Below, piece after piece: positions 34,976 through 42,871 of a stretch of DNA of 60,252 bases. The DNA comes from Paenibacillus whitsoniae (lineage in GTDB: Bacteria > Bacillota > Bacilli > Paenibacillales > NBRC-103111): contig NZ_RXHU01000073.1 of NCBI RefSeq assembly GCF_003955665.1, positions 1 to 60,252 of the forward strand, in the 5' to 3' direction. The notes beneath the pieces are model-generated. The model was given only the letters and a program-made list of their open reading frames with translations, had not been told where the DNA came from and did no database searches. Position 1 is the stretch's first letter, and the number at the start of each line of letters is the position of its first letter. The position numbers and the translations under genes were made by a program.

Positions 34976-35431
34976 TTACTTCTGATAAACTCGCTTCTCG
35001 GAAATTTTTCCATCGCTGAAATACACAATCTCGGCGTAGTACCCCGGTTGGTTCGTAATCACATACTCGTACGTCTTCTTCCCGTTCTCGTCCTTGACCA
35101 ACGTGCCTTTGGCCCCGGTCTGTTTCACAACATCATCGTACGTCGCAGTCATCGCGATCTTGTCAACCTGCTCCTTCGTGAGCGGAGAAGGCTTGGCCGT
35201 TGGCGTGCCCGCATTGGTGCCGGCTGTCGCCGTCGGCGCCGCGGATGTGCCGCCTCCCCCACCCGCTGCCCCCGGCGATGCGCTGGGCGTCGCGCCAGGC
35301 GAAGCAGAAGCCCCTGTGGAGGGCTGTGCGCTCACACCCGGTGTTGGACTGGCTGCGAGCTCTTCGCCCTTCTTGGAGCATCCAGAAGCGGCTAGCGCGG
35401 CGGCTAGGACCATCACGATCCATGCTTTCAT
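34976..35431 (-). CDS. Lipoprotein with low-complexity tether and small beta domain
   Basis: 151 aa from the ATG at 35431 (AAGGAG upstream). Lipoprotein signal with lipobox ending SGC (C18). A Ala/Ser/Pro/Gly/Thr-rich tether (about 25-85) is followed by a C-terminal domain (about 87-151). The pattern LTKEQVDKIAMTATYDDVVKQTG followed by strands ending YFSDGKISEKRVY resembles the repeat fold of beta-lactamase-inhibitor-like (BLIP/DUF3862) proteins. That similarity is by eye; the function is unknown. Confidence 0.8.
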   Translation of the reverse strand: MKAWIVMVLAAALAASGCSKKGEELAASPTPGVSAQPSTGASASPGATPSASPGAAGGGGGTSAAPTATAGTNAGTPTAKPSPLTKEQVDKIAMTATYDDVVKQTGAKGTLVKDENGKKTYEYVITNQPGYYAEIVYFSDGKISEKRVYQK

Positions 35432-35536
35432 TTTCACATTCTCCTTCCTGCATAACATAAAGAATAGGATACCTCTTTCACTTATTTATATCCCCAAAAG
35501 GGAGCAACGCTAAACAACTATTGCCTTTCGAAACTT

Positions 35537-35574
35537 AAAAAAGCCGCCAGCATCCATTCGGATACTAACGGCTT
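35537..35574 (-). terminator. tRNA-Ser terminator
   Basis: 15-bp stem (AAGCCG/CGGCTT continuing through several G-U pairs) with a GAAT loop, then TTTT on the minus strand. Confidence 0.85.
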
Positions 35575-35596
35575 GTTCGCTCTCTTATCATCAGTA

Positions 35597-35684
35597 CGGA
35601 AAGAGTGGGATTCGAACCCACGCACGCCTCGCGACGCCTAGCTGATTTCGAGTCAGCCCCCTTGGGCCTCTTGGGTACCTTTCC
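35597..35684 (-). tRNA. tRNA-Ser (anticodon CGA)
   Basis: 88 nt. Acceptor stem GGAAAGG/TCTTTCC with discriminator G, anticodon stem GCTGA/TCAGC with loop CTCGAAA (anticodon CGA at plus 35648-35650), a long variable arm as expected for serine, and T arm GTGGG-TTCGAAT-CCCAC. It reads UCG codons. The 3' CCA is not encoded. Its 3' end faces the accessory region to the left. Confidence 0.96.
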
Positions 35685-35706
35685 AAGAAAAATGAGAACA
35701 GGACTT

Positions 35707-35735
35707 ATTGTAGCAAAAAAGTCCGTCTCTCGCAA
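35707..35735 (-). promoter_or_regulatory. Promoter of tRNA-Ser
   Basis: On the minus strand, -35 TTGCGA (35730-35735), 17-bp spacer, -10 TACAAT (35707-35712), about 20 bases before the tRNA. Confidence 0.75.
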
Positions 35736-35755
35736 GTGGTTGTCCAAACTTTTTT

Positions 35756-35980
35756 CTAGGCTTCGTCCGCAGTATCACCCTCGGGCTTCGCCGTGCTCCG
35801 CAGCACCTTTTTCAGCTTGCTCTCGAACTTCGTTCTCGGCACCAGGACACTGTGCTTGCAGCCTACGCATTTGATCCGAATATCCATCCCCATACGGATA
35901 ATTTCCATCTCATTCGTTCCGCACGGATGGGGTTTCTTCATCTGCACAATATCGCCGAGCTGATATTCCTTTTTGTCCAA
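35756..35980 (-). CDS. yyzM: DUF951 family protein (YyzM-like)
   Basis: 74 aa. Matches the DUF951 core: YQLGDIVQMKKPHPCGTNEMEIIRMGMDIRIKCVGC. The conserved cysteines (C20 and the CxxC-like CVGC) suggest metal or nucleic-acid binding, but the function is unknown. It starts at the base after the mscS stop, so the two are co-transcribed. In B. subtilis this gene lies next to ychF, which is absent here. Confidence 0.9.
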   Translation of the reverse strand: MDKKEYQLGDIVQMKKPHPCGTNEMEIIRMGMDIRIKCVGCKHSVLVPRTKFESKLKKVLRSTAKPEGDTADEA

Positions 35981-36868
35981 CTAAGCGCCCTCCCCTCTGT
36001 CCGATTTCATATAGTTGACCACCCGCGGATAAGGCACTTCAATGCCGTAGGCGTCAAGCTGCTTTTTAATCTGCGCATTCATAATCCGTCCAACTTCACC
36101 CTGCGTATTCGGCAGGCATTCCGCGATTACACGAATTTTTAGCTCAGAGGTGCCCAGCATTTGTACCCCCAGCACTTCGGGTTCCTTCACGATTTTATTC
36201 GTATGCTCATGAATGTGCCCCACGACTTCCTTCAAAACGCTCAGCGTTCGATCAATGTCCGACTCGTAGGAAATCGCAACGTCTACAATCGCAATCGAGT
36301 TGTAGGTCGAGAAGTTCGTTACCTGCTTGATGTTCCCGTTCGGGATAATGTGCACCTCGCCGGTCCAACTCTTGATACGCGTCACGCGAATGCCGATCTC
36401 CTCCACCGTGCCTTTGAACTGATCGATTTGAATGACATCGCCCACACCGAACTGATCCTCGAATATAATGAAAAAGCCCGTAATTACATCTTTCACCAAA
36501 CTCTGTGCGCCAAACCCGATCGCAAGTCCGAGCACACCAGCCCCAGCTAGAAGCGGACCCAGATTAAGCCCCACCTGCCCCAGGATGAGCATAATCGCGA
36601 CCAGATTCACGGTGTAGGCAATCAAATTATGAATGAGCTTGCCGATCGTATCGGATCTGCGCTTATCAAACTTCAGCGGAGATTTTTCTCTCGCAGCGAC
36701 CATATGAGAAATCGTTTTGTCGGCGATTTTGATGCAAATTCTAGCAATGATATAAATAAGTACAATTTTCACAACGATCCATACCAGCGTCATTAACGTC
36801 TCGGGATTTCCGAAATGCTCCTTGAGCCATGTCATTAAATCTTGGAAAAGATGCGTTTTCAGCTTCAT
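35981..36868 (-). CDS. MscS-family mechanosensitive channel
   Basis: 295 aa. Three membrane segments (about 22-45, 75-100, 105-130), with pore helix 3 carrying the Gly/Ala pattern GAGVLGLAIGFGAQSLVKD, then the MscS beta domain (GVGDVIQID, IPNGNI) and the alpha/beta C-terminal domain. Opens under membrane tension to release solutes during osmotic downshock. Size and position match the small MscS homologues found near oriC in Paenibacillus. Confidence 0.95.
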   Translation of the reverse strand: MKLKTHLFQDLMTWLKEHFGNPETLMTLVWIVVKIVLIYIIARICIKIADKTISHMVAAREKSPLKFDKRRSDTIGKLIHNLIAYTVNLVAIMLILGQVGLNLGPLLAGAGVLGLAIGFGAQSLVKDVITGFFIIFEDQFGVGDVIQIDQFKGTVEEIGIRVTRIKSWTGEVHIIPNGNIKQVTNFSTYNSIAIVDVAISYESDIDRTLSVLKEVVGHIHEHTNKIVKEPEVLGVQMLGTSELKIRVIAECLPNTQGEVGRIMNAQIKKQLDAYGIEVPYPRVVNYMKSDRGEGA

Positions 36869-36883
36869 AGACCGCTCTCCTTT

Positions 36884-37138
36884 CTATTCGTCTATGGTAA
36901 CATAGCCTTCCTCTTGTTTTAAATAGATTCCCCGAATCTCTACCTGCTCCGACCGGATAATCGCCTGAACCTGCTGCACGTCCTCCCCGGGGAATTCAAT
37001 CGAAAGCGCGCAGCCTGCTGTAATCTCTTTCGGCGTCGGGCGAATGTCGATGTCAATGTCGGCATACTCTAGCAGCATTTCTGCTCTAAGCGCCTGCTGC
37101 GTAGAATCGAAGGCAATCAGCATGATCGAATCTTTCAA
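36884..37138 (-). CDS. DUF3343 family protein
   Basis: 84 aa. Core pattern LIAFDSTQQALRAEMLLEYADIDIDIRPTPKEITAGCALSI, including the conserved Cys of DUF3343. Similar domains occur beside selenium/sulfur-transfer proteins and TusA-like proteins; a PLP-dependent class V enzyme lies nearby at 38346-39503. Role unknown. Confidence 0.87.
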   Translation of the reverse strand: MKDSIMLIAFDSTQQALRAEMLLEYADIDIDIRPTPKEITAGCALSIEFPGEDVQQVQAIIRSEQVEIRGIYLKQEEGYVTIDE

Positions 37139-37157
37139 AGTAATCCCTCTCTTCTAC

Positions 37158-37187
37158 GTATAAATGTCCCTCTCTCTCCATATACTA
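37158..37187 (+). promoter_or_regulatory. Forespore (SigG/SigF-type) promoter candidate of yyaC
   Basis: GTATA (37158-37162), 18 bases, TATACTA (37181-37187). This fits the SigG pattern GHATR-N18-CATNHTA with one mismatch. yyaC is forespore-expressed in B. subtilis. Confidence 0.5.
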
Positions 37188-37219
37188 GTAAAAAAAGATT
37201 CACAACCTGGAGGGATCTC

Positions 37220-37849
37220 ATGAAATTCCAATTTGGTTTTGACGGCGATAAGCAAGAAACCCAGGAGCCCTTGAAGATTCAACATACACATGCCGATACA
37301 CCATATGTGCTCGCCAAGCATCTGCAGTCCATTTTCAGCAAACTACCATCCTATCAACCTATCGTTGTTATCTGTGTTGGAACCGATCGCTCCACCGGCG
37401 ATTCCTTGGGCCCCCTCGTCGGCTCTCATCTGAACCGCATCACATCCCTGCGCAATCTCCATCTGTTCGGAACGCTCGATGAACCTGTGCACGCGATGAA
37501 TTTAACGGAAACGATGGAAACAATTCGCGAGCAATTCGACAATCCTTTCGTCGTCGCCGTAGACGCCTGTTTAGGCCAAGTTGCAAGTGTCGGCTGCATT
37601 CAAGTCGCTCACGGTCCCCTCAAGCCTGGCGCCGGCGTCAACAAAGACTTGCCGCCCGTCGGCGACATTCACGTCACCGGCATCGTCAACGTAGGCGGAT
37701 TCATGGAATATTTCGTTCTGCAAAATACACGGCTCAGCTTAGTCATGAACATGGCCACCGTCATTGGCGAAGCACTACACGCGGCGATTCGGCGCGCTCA
37801 AACATATTCATCCGGTGTTACACCTGCTTTGAACGTGAAGTTTGAGTAA
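37220..37849 (+). CDS. yyaC: Spore protein YyaC (germination-protease-like fold)
   Basis: 209 aa, DUF1256. Motifs VVICVGTDRSTGDSLGPLVGS, FGTLDEPVHA and AVDACLG match the family, which shares the fold of the spore protease Gpr and hydrogenase maturation proteases. RBS GGAGGG eight bases before the ATG. Its last 32 bases overlap the end of the convergent DUF4446 gene. The exact role in spores is unclear. Confidence 0.93.
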   Translation: MKFQFGFDGDKQETQEPLKIQHTHADTPYVLAKHLQSIFSKLPSYQPIVVICVGTDRSTGDSLGPLVGSHLNRITSLRNLHLFGTLDEPVHAMNLTETMETIREQFDNPFVVAVDACLGQVASVGCIQVAHGPLKPGAGVNKDLPPVGDIHVTGIVNVGGFMEYFVLQNTRLSLVMNMATVIGEALHAAIRRAQTYSSGVTPALNVKFE

Positions 37850-38324
37850 TCGCTTCTTTCTCCTCCGGGCTGAGCGTATACGTAGATTGCCCTTTCTCTA
37901 CCGGCTTCCCATATACGTACATTTGCTCTCTGCTATGTATGACTGTCATAACAATGCCGTCTTGCTCATCATCCAATATCGCGAGCGAGAAGCTCAGATC
38001 ACTGCCGCGATCATTAAAAGCATTATATCGATGAATGCTGACTTTGGACTTCATTTTCGCCATCGTTTCACGAATTGATACGAGCTGGGCTGACGTCTGT
38101 TGGGACTCAGCCTTTTGAGCGTTAATGGCTTCTTGCATCTCGCCAATCAGTTGCTCCACATTTTCCGCCGACGATCCGTTCATCATTCGTGTGTATAACT
38201 TGTGCAGCTTCGACAGCCGCACAGAAATGATAATAACCAAAATAAACAAAACCAAAATTAAGGCCATGCAAGCCAGCAGAATCACGCCGGCAACTTCCGC
38301 ATCCAAGCCAAACAGTTCCCCCAT
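37818..38324 (-). CDS. DUF4446 membrane protein
   Basis: 168 aa. One N-terminal membrane segment (about 12-36), a coiled-coil stretch (about 40-95) and a conserved C-terminal domain with HRYNAFNDRGSDLSFSLAILD, the DUF4446 signature. Conserved in this origin-proximal position in spore formers; function unknown. It lies 21 bases downstream of the aminotransferase gene and overlaps the convergent yyaC by 32 bases. Confidence 0.9.
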   Translation of the reverse strand: MGELFGLDAEVAGVILLACMALILVLFILVIIISVRLSKLHKLYTRMMNGSSAENVEQLIGEMQEAINAQKAESQQTSAQLVSIRETMAKMKSKVSIHRYNAFNDRGSDLSFSLAILDDEQDGIVMTVIHSREQMYVYGKPVEKGQSTYTLSPEEKEAITQTSRSKQV

Positions 38325-38345
38325 TATCCCCTATCCCTCTTTCTA

Positions 38346-39503
38346 CTAGACATACTGCGTTTGAATCTCCTTGACAGCCTCAAGCAACGTTTTGATTTCA
38401 GCCTCTTTGGTAAAATAGCCAACGCTCGCCCGAACCGCCCCTGTTGCCAGTGTACCCGCGGTCTCATGCGCAAGCGGCGTGCAGTGGTAGCCCGAACGCA
38501 CCGCAATGCCAAACGACTGGTCCAAAATAAATGCAACCTCGGACGAATCTGCGTTCTCGATATTGAAGGAAACGATGCCTGTTTTATTTTGTCCAAGCTT
38601 GGGGCCAAGAATCGTGATCCCTTCAATTTCCAGAAGGCCTGCCATCAACAGCTGCGTGAGCTCCCACTCCCGTTTATGAATCCGCTCCACCGTCTCGCCA
38701 AGCACGAACTTGACGCCTTCGTTCAACCCGGCAATGCCCGGCGTATTCTGCGTCCCCGCCTCATACCGATCAGGCCGAACCGTCGGCTGCGCGATCGATT
38801 CGGATTGACTGCCCGTGCCGCCGTGCAGCAGCGGCTCCAGCTCCAGATCCGGATGGATGTAAAGCCCACCCGTTCCCTGAGGCCCCAGGAGCCCCTTGTG
38901 GCCCGGGAAAGCCAACATGTCGATATTCATATCCCCGACATGAATCGGCAGGACACCGGCGCTCTGAGCGGCGTCTACAAGCAGCCTGGCGCCATGGCGT
39001 TTGCACAGCTCGCCAATGTCGCCAACCGGCATGATCGAACCGAGCAGGTTCGAGCTATGGTTGACGACAACGAGCGACGTATTCGGTCGCAACGCGTCTC
39101 GTACATCCTCAATGCGGACATTGCCCTCCGCATCATGCAATAAATACGTCAGCTCAATGTACCCCTTCGCCTTCAAATCTTCCAGCGGGCGGCGAACCGA
39201 ATTATGCTCTACATTCGTGCAGATCACATGGTCGCCCGGCTTCACAAATCCCTTGATCGCCTGGTTTAGCGCATGCGTCGTATTTAAAGCAAACGATATA
39301 TCATTCGGGTTTCTCACCCCGAACAGCTTTGCAAGATTTTTTCTAGCCTCGAATAGAATTCGGCTTGATTTCACGGCCATCTGGTGGCTGCCTCTGCCGG
39401 GGTTCGCCGCGTACTCCTGCATGCATTGCAGCATCGCTTCCATAACCGACGGCGGCTTTGGCCAAGAGGTTGCAGCCTGATCAAAATATAGGACATCATT
39501 CAC
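38346..39503 (-). CDS. Class V aminotransferase / cysteine desulfurase-like enzyme
   Basis: 385 aa, GTG start behind GAGGAGGGG. PLP enzyme: NHSSNLLG and the Schiff-base lysine in FPGHKGLLGPQGTGG. RSGYHCTPLAHET contains the cysteine expected at the active-site loop of desulfurases. It resembles the short SufS/CsdB-like subfamily typical of Firmicutes. It probably releases sulfur (or selenium) from cysteine (or selenocysteine), but no scaffold gene is adjacent. Confidence 0.9.
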   Translation of the reverse strand: MNDVLYFDQAATSWPKPPSVMEAMLQCMQEYAANPGRGSHQMAVKSSRILFEARKNLAKLFGVRNPNDISFALNTTHALNQAIKGFVKPGDHVICTNVEHNSVRRPLEDLKAKGYIELTYLLHDAEGNVRIEDVRDALRPNTSLVVVNHSSNLLGSIMPVGDIGELCKRHGARLLVDAAQSAGVLPIHVGDMNIDMLAFPGHKGLLGPQGTGGLYIHPDLELEPLLHGGTGSQSESIAQPTVRPDRYEAGTQNTPGIAGLNEGVKFVLGETVERIHKREWELTQLLMAGLLEIEGITILGPKLGQNKTGIVSFNIENADSSEVAFILDQSFGIAVRSGYHCTPLAHETAGTLATGAVRASVGYFTKEAEIKTLLEAVKEIQTQYV

Positions 39504-39528
39504 GGATGGTACCCCTCCTCACAAATAT

Positions 39529-39578
39529 AGCATACCTTAGTTTGATCTTTCTGTCCGAAAGAAAACCAAAGGTATGCT
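39529..39578 (-). repeat. 50-nt inverted repeat between the aminotransferase gene and the MITE-like element
   Basis: Arms AGCATACCTT/AAGGTATGCT (10 of 10), then GTTT/AAAC and CTTTC/GAAAG inside. No strong U-tract follows on the minus strand. It could be a processed hairpin or a weak terminator for parB transcripts. Confidence 0.6.
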
Positions 39579-39595
39579 AGCGATTTTAAGAGGTA

Positions 39596-39774
39596 GTTCA
39601 AAAAGTCGTCTTTTGATCACGAAGTCATTCAGGAAGCATACTCGGCATCGAATCTTGCGTTCAGCTTTGAAGTGCGGTGCTCATGTAGGTTTTGCCTACA
39701 CTCCGCTCCTCCTCCTCCTTCAGCTACTCGCAACCTTCTCGGTACTGAAAACCCGACTTTTTGAACACTCACTC
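39596..39774. mobile_element. MITE-like repeat element with 13-bp terminal inverted repeats
   Basis: Perfect 13-bp ends GTTCAAAAAGTCG (39596-39608) and CGACTTTTTGAAC (39754-39766), no coding potential, internal GTAGG/CCTAC hairpin. TAAGAGGTA (39587-39595) and TAAGAGATA (39775-39783) flank it and look like a 9-bp target duplication with one change. The right end abuts, and the right TAAGAG copy falls within, the last codons of parB. I believe similar elements are abundant in Paenibacillus genomes. Confidence 0.7.
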
Positions 39775-40652
39775 TAAGAGATATTACCTTGCTGCAGCAA
39801 ATCTAGCAGACGATTCAGGTCGTCCTTGGAATAATAGAGAAGCTCAATCTTGCCTTTATCCTGCTGGCTTTTGATTTTAACCGTTGTATGGAATCTGTCT
39901 CTCAACTGCTCTTCCATTTGATTGATATACGGATCTCTATTTTTCTCTTTCGGCTTCGCTTTTTCTTTTTCTTGCCCAGTCGGCGTTTCCTCTAGCATCT
40001 TAATCGCTTCTTCAAGCTCGCGGACGCTCCACTGCTTAGAAATCGTCGATTCCGCCAGTTCCTTCTTCACCTTATCGTCTTTCACACCAACGATTGCTCT
40101 CGCATGTCCCATCGATAATGTTCCACGTGAAACATATTGTTTAATCGATTCCGGCAGCTGCAGCAAGCGAAGGAAATTTGCAATATGAGAACGGCTCTTC
40201 CCAACCTTGGCCGAGAGCTCTTCTTGTGTCAGCGAGAACTGATCAATGATCCCCTGGTAAGCAACGGCAATCTCAAGTGCATTTAGGTCTTCTCGCTGTA
40301 CGTTCTCAATAAGTGCAATCTCCATGACCTGCTGATCCGTGAAATTGCGTTCAACTGCAGGAATAGTCGGAATGCCCGCGACTTGGGACGCGCGATAACG
40401 GCGCTCTCCGGCGATAATTTCAAAACCTTTTAACACCTTACGTACGATAATCGGTTGAATAACGCCATGCTCTTTAATCGAATCCGCTAATTCTTTAATG
40501 CTGTCTTCATTAAAGTTTTTTCGAGGTTGATACGGATTCGCTCGTAATTGTGCCAAAGGAATTTGAACCACTTTGTCGCTCTCATCAATATGTAAAGAAG
40601 GTAGCAAAGCGTCCAATCCCTTCCCTAGCCCTTTGGACAAGCCTTTGGTCAT
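39774..40652 (-). CDS. parB: Chromosome-partitioning protein ParB (Spo0J)
   Basis: 292 aa. ParB/Srx CTPase domain with NPYQPRKNFNED and GERRYRA (about 40-125), HTH LSAKVGKSRSHIANFLRLLQLP (about 150-172) and C-terminal dimerisation domain. Loads on parS as a CTP-dependent clamp, helps SMC loading and regulates Soj. A perfect parS lies inside this gene (40119-40134). The ATG overlaps the parA stop (ATGA). The last codons coincide with the putative target duplication of the adjacent repeat element. Confidence 0.97.
   Translation of the reverse strand: MTKGLSKGLGKGLDALLPSLHIDESDKVVQIPLAQLRANPYQPRKNFNEDSIKELADSIKEHGVIQPIIVRKVLKGFEIIAGERRYRASQVAGIPTIPAVERNFTDQQVMEIALIENVQREDLNALEIAVAYQGIIDQFSLTQEELSAKVGKSRSHIANFLRLLQLPESIKQYVSRGTLSMGHARAIVGVKDDKVKKELAESTISKQWSVRELEEAIKMLEETPTGQEKEKAKPKEKNRDPYINQMEEQLRDRFHTTVKIKSQQDKGKIELLYYSKDDLNRLLDLLQQGNIS
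40119..40134. promoter_or_regulatory. parS: parS site inside parB
   Basis: TGTTCCACGTGAAACA, a perfect match to the consensus 16-mer. B. subtilis also has a parS inside spo0J. Confidence 0.97.
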
Positions 40653-41407
40653 ACTGAGATCACTTCCTTAGCCAGCTCTAGATATACTTCCGCACCCTTG
40701 GATCTAGGATCGTACGTAATGATGGACTGCCCGTGGCTCGGCGCTTCGCTCAAACGCACATTTCGTGGAATAATCGTCTGGTACACCTTTGTTTGAAAAT
40801 ACTTCTTCACTTCCTCGATGACTTGAATACCCAAATTCGTTCTTGCATCAAACATTGTGAGCAGAACGCCTTCGATCTGTAAGCCTGTGTTCAAATGCTT
40901 CTGAACAAGTCGCACGGTATTCAACAGCTGCGATAAACCCTCAAGTGCATAGTACTCACACTGAATCGGGATAATGACCGAGTCCGCCGCGGTAAGTGAA
41001 TTGATCGTTAAGAGCCCCAATGATGGCGGACAATCAATTAAAATATAATCATACAAATGCTTCACTTGCTGAAGCGATTTTTTCAACCGAACTTCCCGCG
41101 AAATCGTCGGAACCAACTCGATCTCTGCTCCTGCAAGCTGAATCGTGGCAGGTACGATTTTCAAATTTGGGACATTTGTGTCGAAGGTCGCATCTTTCAC
41201 ATGGACATCGTTAATAAGCACGTCATAAATGCAATTCGAGACATCGGCTTTATTGACGCCAATTCCACTGGTCGTATTGCCTTGCGGGTCAATATCAACG
41301 AGCAGTACTCTTTTCCCGAGTGAAGCTAAGGAAGCGCCCAGATTCACAGAAGTCGTCGTCTTGCCGACGCCACCCTTCTGATTCGTTATCGCTATAATTT
41401 TAGACAA
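40649..41407 (-). CDS. parA: Chromosome-partitioning ATPase ParA (Soj)
   Basis: 252 aa. Deviant Walker A KGGVGKTTTSVNLG at residue 11, VDIDPQGN and IDCPPSLG. TTG start behind GAGGTG. Binds DNA as an ATP dimer and works with ParB in origin segregation; Soj also controls DnaA. First gene of the parAB pair; no terminator between them. Confidence 0.97.
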   Translation of the reverse strand: MSKIIAITNQKGGVGKTTTSVNLGASLASLGKRVLLVDIDPQGNTTSGIGVNKADVSNCIYDVLINDVHVKDATFDTNVPNLKIVPATIQLAGAEIELVPTISREVRLKKSLQQVKHLYDYILIDCPPSLGLLTINSLTAADSVIIPIQCEYYALEGLSQLLNTVRLVQKHLNTGLQIEGVLLTMFDARTNLGIQVIEEVKKYFQTKVYQTIIPRNVRLSEAPSHGQSIITYDPRSKGAEVYLELAKEVISV

Positions 41408-41801
41408 AGCCTGTTCACCTCAATCGTGTATCTTGCACCTTTGAGTCAGTCCAATGAAGGAAACGTTTCGTAGGACAGACTCTTACGCACGATCTAAAAA
41501 TGTCGAATCTCGTGTTATCCGATTTATGCACACACTACGCTTTTTTGGGAAACACATGAGTCTATTATTTTCTTGATCGCGACTTAAAGCAATAGAAATA
41601 GCAATAGCTCTATCTTACCATATCTAGCAAGCAGTTACCTTATCAATATTTGATAGATTTGCGCTAAAGTTGCTCAAATAAGCCCCTATTTCTCGTCAAT
41701 CGCTCGGCAATTAACTCCCGAATCATCTATAATGGATATTCCCCGTCTGATGGAGCCCAAAGCTCAACGGCTTGCTGCCGATTTCACCTAATCATATCAA
41801 T
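41408..41801. other. Intergenic region between noc and parA
   Basis: About 390 bases without a gene. It must carry the parA promoter, but I could not pick a convincing -35/-10 pair. It contains TATCAATATTTGATA (41641-41655, inverted repeat with a 3-base centre) and GGAAACGTTTCG (41459-41470), close to the palindrome at 17081-17092. No Noc-binding or parS site is visible. Confidence 0.4.
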
Positions 41802-41823
41802 AAAAAAAACGGCTTGCGCCGTT
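41802..41823 (-). terminator. noc terminator
   Basis: AACGGC-GCAA-GCCGTT hairpin followed by eight T residues on the minus strand. Confidence 0.88.
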
Positions 41824-41843
41824 GTAGGAAGCATCCTTACAAT

Positions 41844-42659
41844 TTATCTTTTAGGAATTTTAATAATAATTTCGTAATGATCTTCGTGATCTTGTTCAGA
41901 CTTATCAATATTGAGTCCGGAGCTCGTCACCATCTCTACCGACTGGCGAATGGTATTCAAGGCTAAGCGAACATCTTTGCTAAAAGAAACCCGACGCGAC
42001 TTCTTAATTTTCGCCGCTTCCTTCAAGAAACTGATTCGAATCTCCGTTTGTTTCACATTCAATTCCTTCGAAATGATCTCTTCAAGGAGCTTAAGTTGAA
42101 GCTCCTCTTGATCTAAAGCAAGCAAAGCCCGCGCATGTCGCTCGGTGATTTTCCGTTCCATCAAAGCGATCTTCACCGGTTCGCTAAGTTGAAGCAGTCG
42201 AATCTTATTGGCAATCGTCGATTGACTCTTGCCCAGTCTTTGCGCCAGACTTTCCTGCGTCAAATCATGCATCTCAATGAGCTGCTGATAAGCTGCAGCT
42301 TCTTCAACAGCCGTGAGTCCCTCACGCTGCAAGTTTTCGATCAGCGCGATGGATGCCGCTTGCGCATCGTTAAAATCACGAACGATCGCCGGAATCGTGT
42401 CCAGGCCAAGCTTCTTCACCGCTCTCAGCCGTCGCTCACCGGCAATGAGTTCGAATGTATTATTTTTAACCCGCACGACAACCGGCTGAATGACCCCATG
42501 TGTACGAATAGTCTGACAAAGCTCATCAATGCGATCATCATCAAACACAGTCCTTGGTTGATAAGGACTCGGGATGATGCTGTTTACGGGGATATTTTTA
42601 ACTTCATCCGTATTTGAACGATCCGTTAGGCCAAACAGCTTGGAAATTTGTTCTTTCAT
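41844..42659 (-). CDS. noc: Nucleoid occlusion protein Noc
   Basis: 271 aa from the ATG at 42659 (MKEQISKLFGL); the ORF opens further upstream without an RBS. ParB-like architecture: N-terminal membrane-targeting amphipathic stretch, SPYQPRTVFDDDR and GERRLRA, HTH LAQRLGKSQSTIANKIRLLQLS and a C-terminal dimerisation domain. It differs from the parB gene by the N-terminus and by its position next to rsmG. Prevents division over the nucleoid. Own terminator downstream. Confidence 0.95.
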   Translation of the reverse strand: MKEQISKLFGLTDRSNTDEVKNIPVNSIIPSPYQPRTVFDDDRIDELCQTIRTHGVIQPVVVRVKNNTFELIAGERRLRAVKKLGLDTIPAIVRDFNDAQAASIALIENLQREGLTAVEEAAAYQQLIEMHDLTQESLAQRLGKSQSTIANKIRLLQLSEPVKIALMERKITERHARALLALDQEELQLKLLEEIISKELNVKQTEIRISFLKEAAKIKKSRRVSFSKDVRLALNTIRQSVEMVTSSGLNIDKSEQDHEDHYEIIIKIPKR

Positions 42660-42848
42660 AGGAAAACTTACCACCAACTCTTCCCGTAGTTTAAGCATCA
42701 GTACGATGTAAGGTAGACGACCTGTTCGACCTATGCGAAGCATCTAACAACAGCACAAGCTGAATCTATGAAGCAGATCCACATTATATAACTATTCTCC
42801 ACATATGCCCATAATCCTGCCACAGCAAAGATGAACAATTCGTCAAAA

Positions 42849-42864
42849 TGTTTCACGTGGAACA
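42849..42864. promoter_or_regulatory. parS: parS site between noc and rsmG
   Basis: TGTTTCACGTGGAACA, the exact reverse complement of the parS consensus. It lies in the 210-base gap upstream of noc, about 6.5 kb from the oriC region. Confidence 0.96.
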
Positions 42865-42871
42865 ATTTTCA

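Noticed and set aside
35597..35684. tRNA-Ser as attachment site of an integrative element
   Set aside because: Orientation fits, but no second copy of the tRNA 3' end, no integrase and no phage or conjugation gene was seen in the window.
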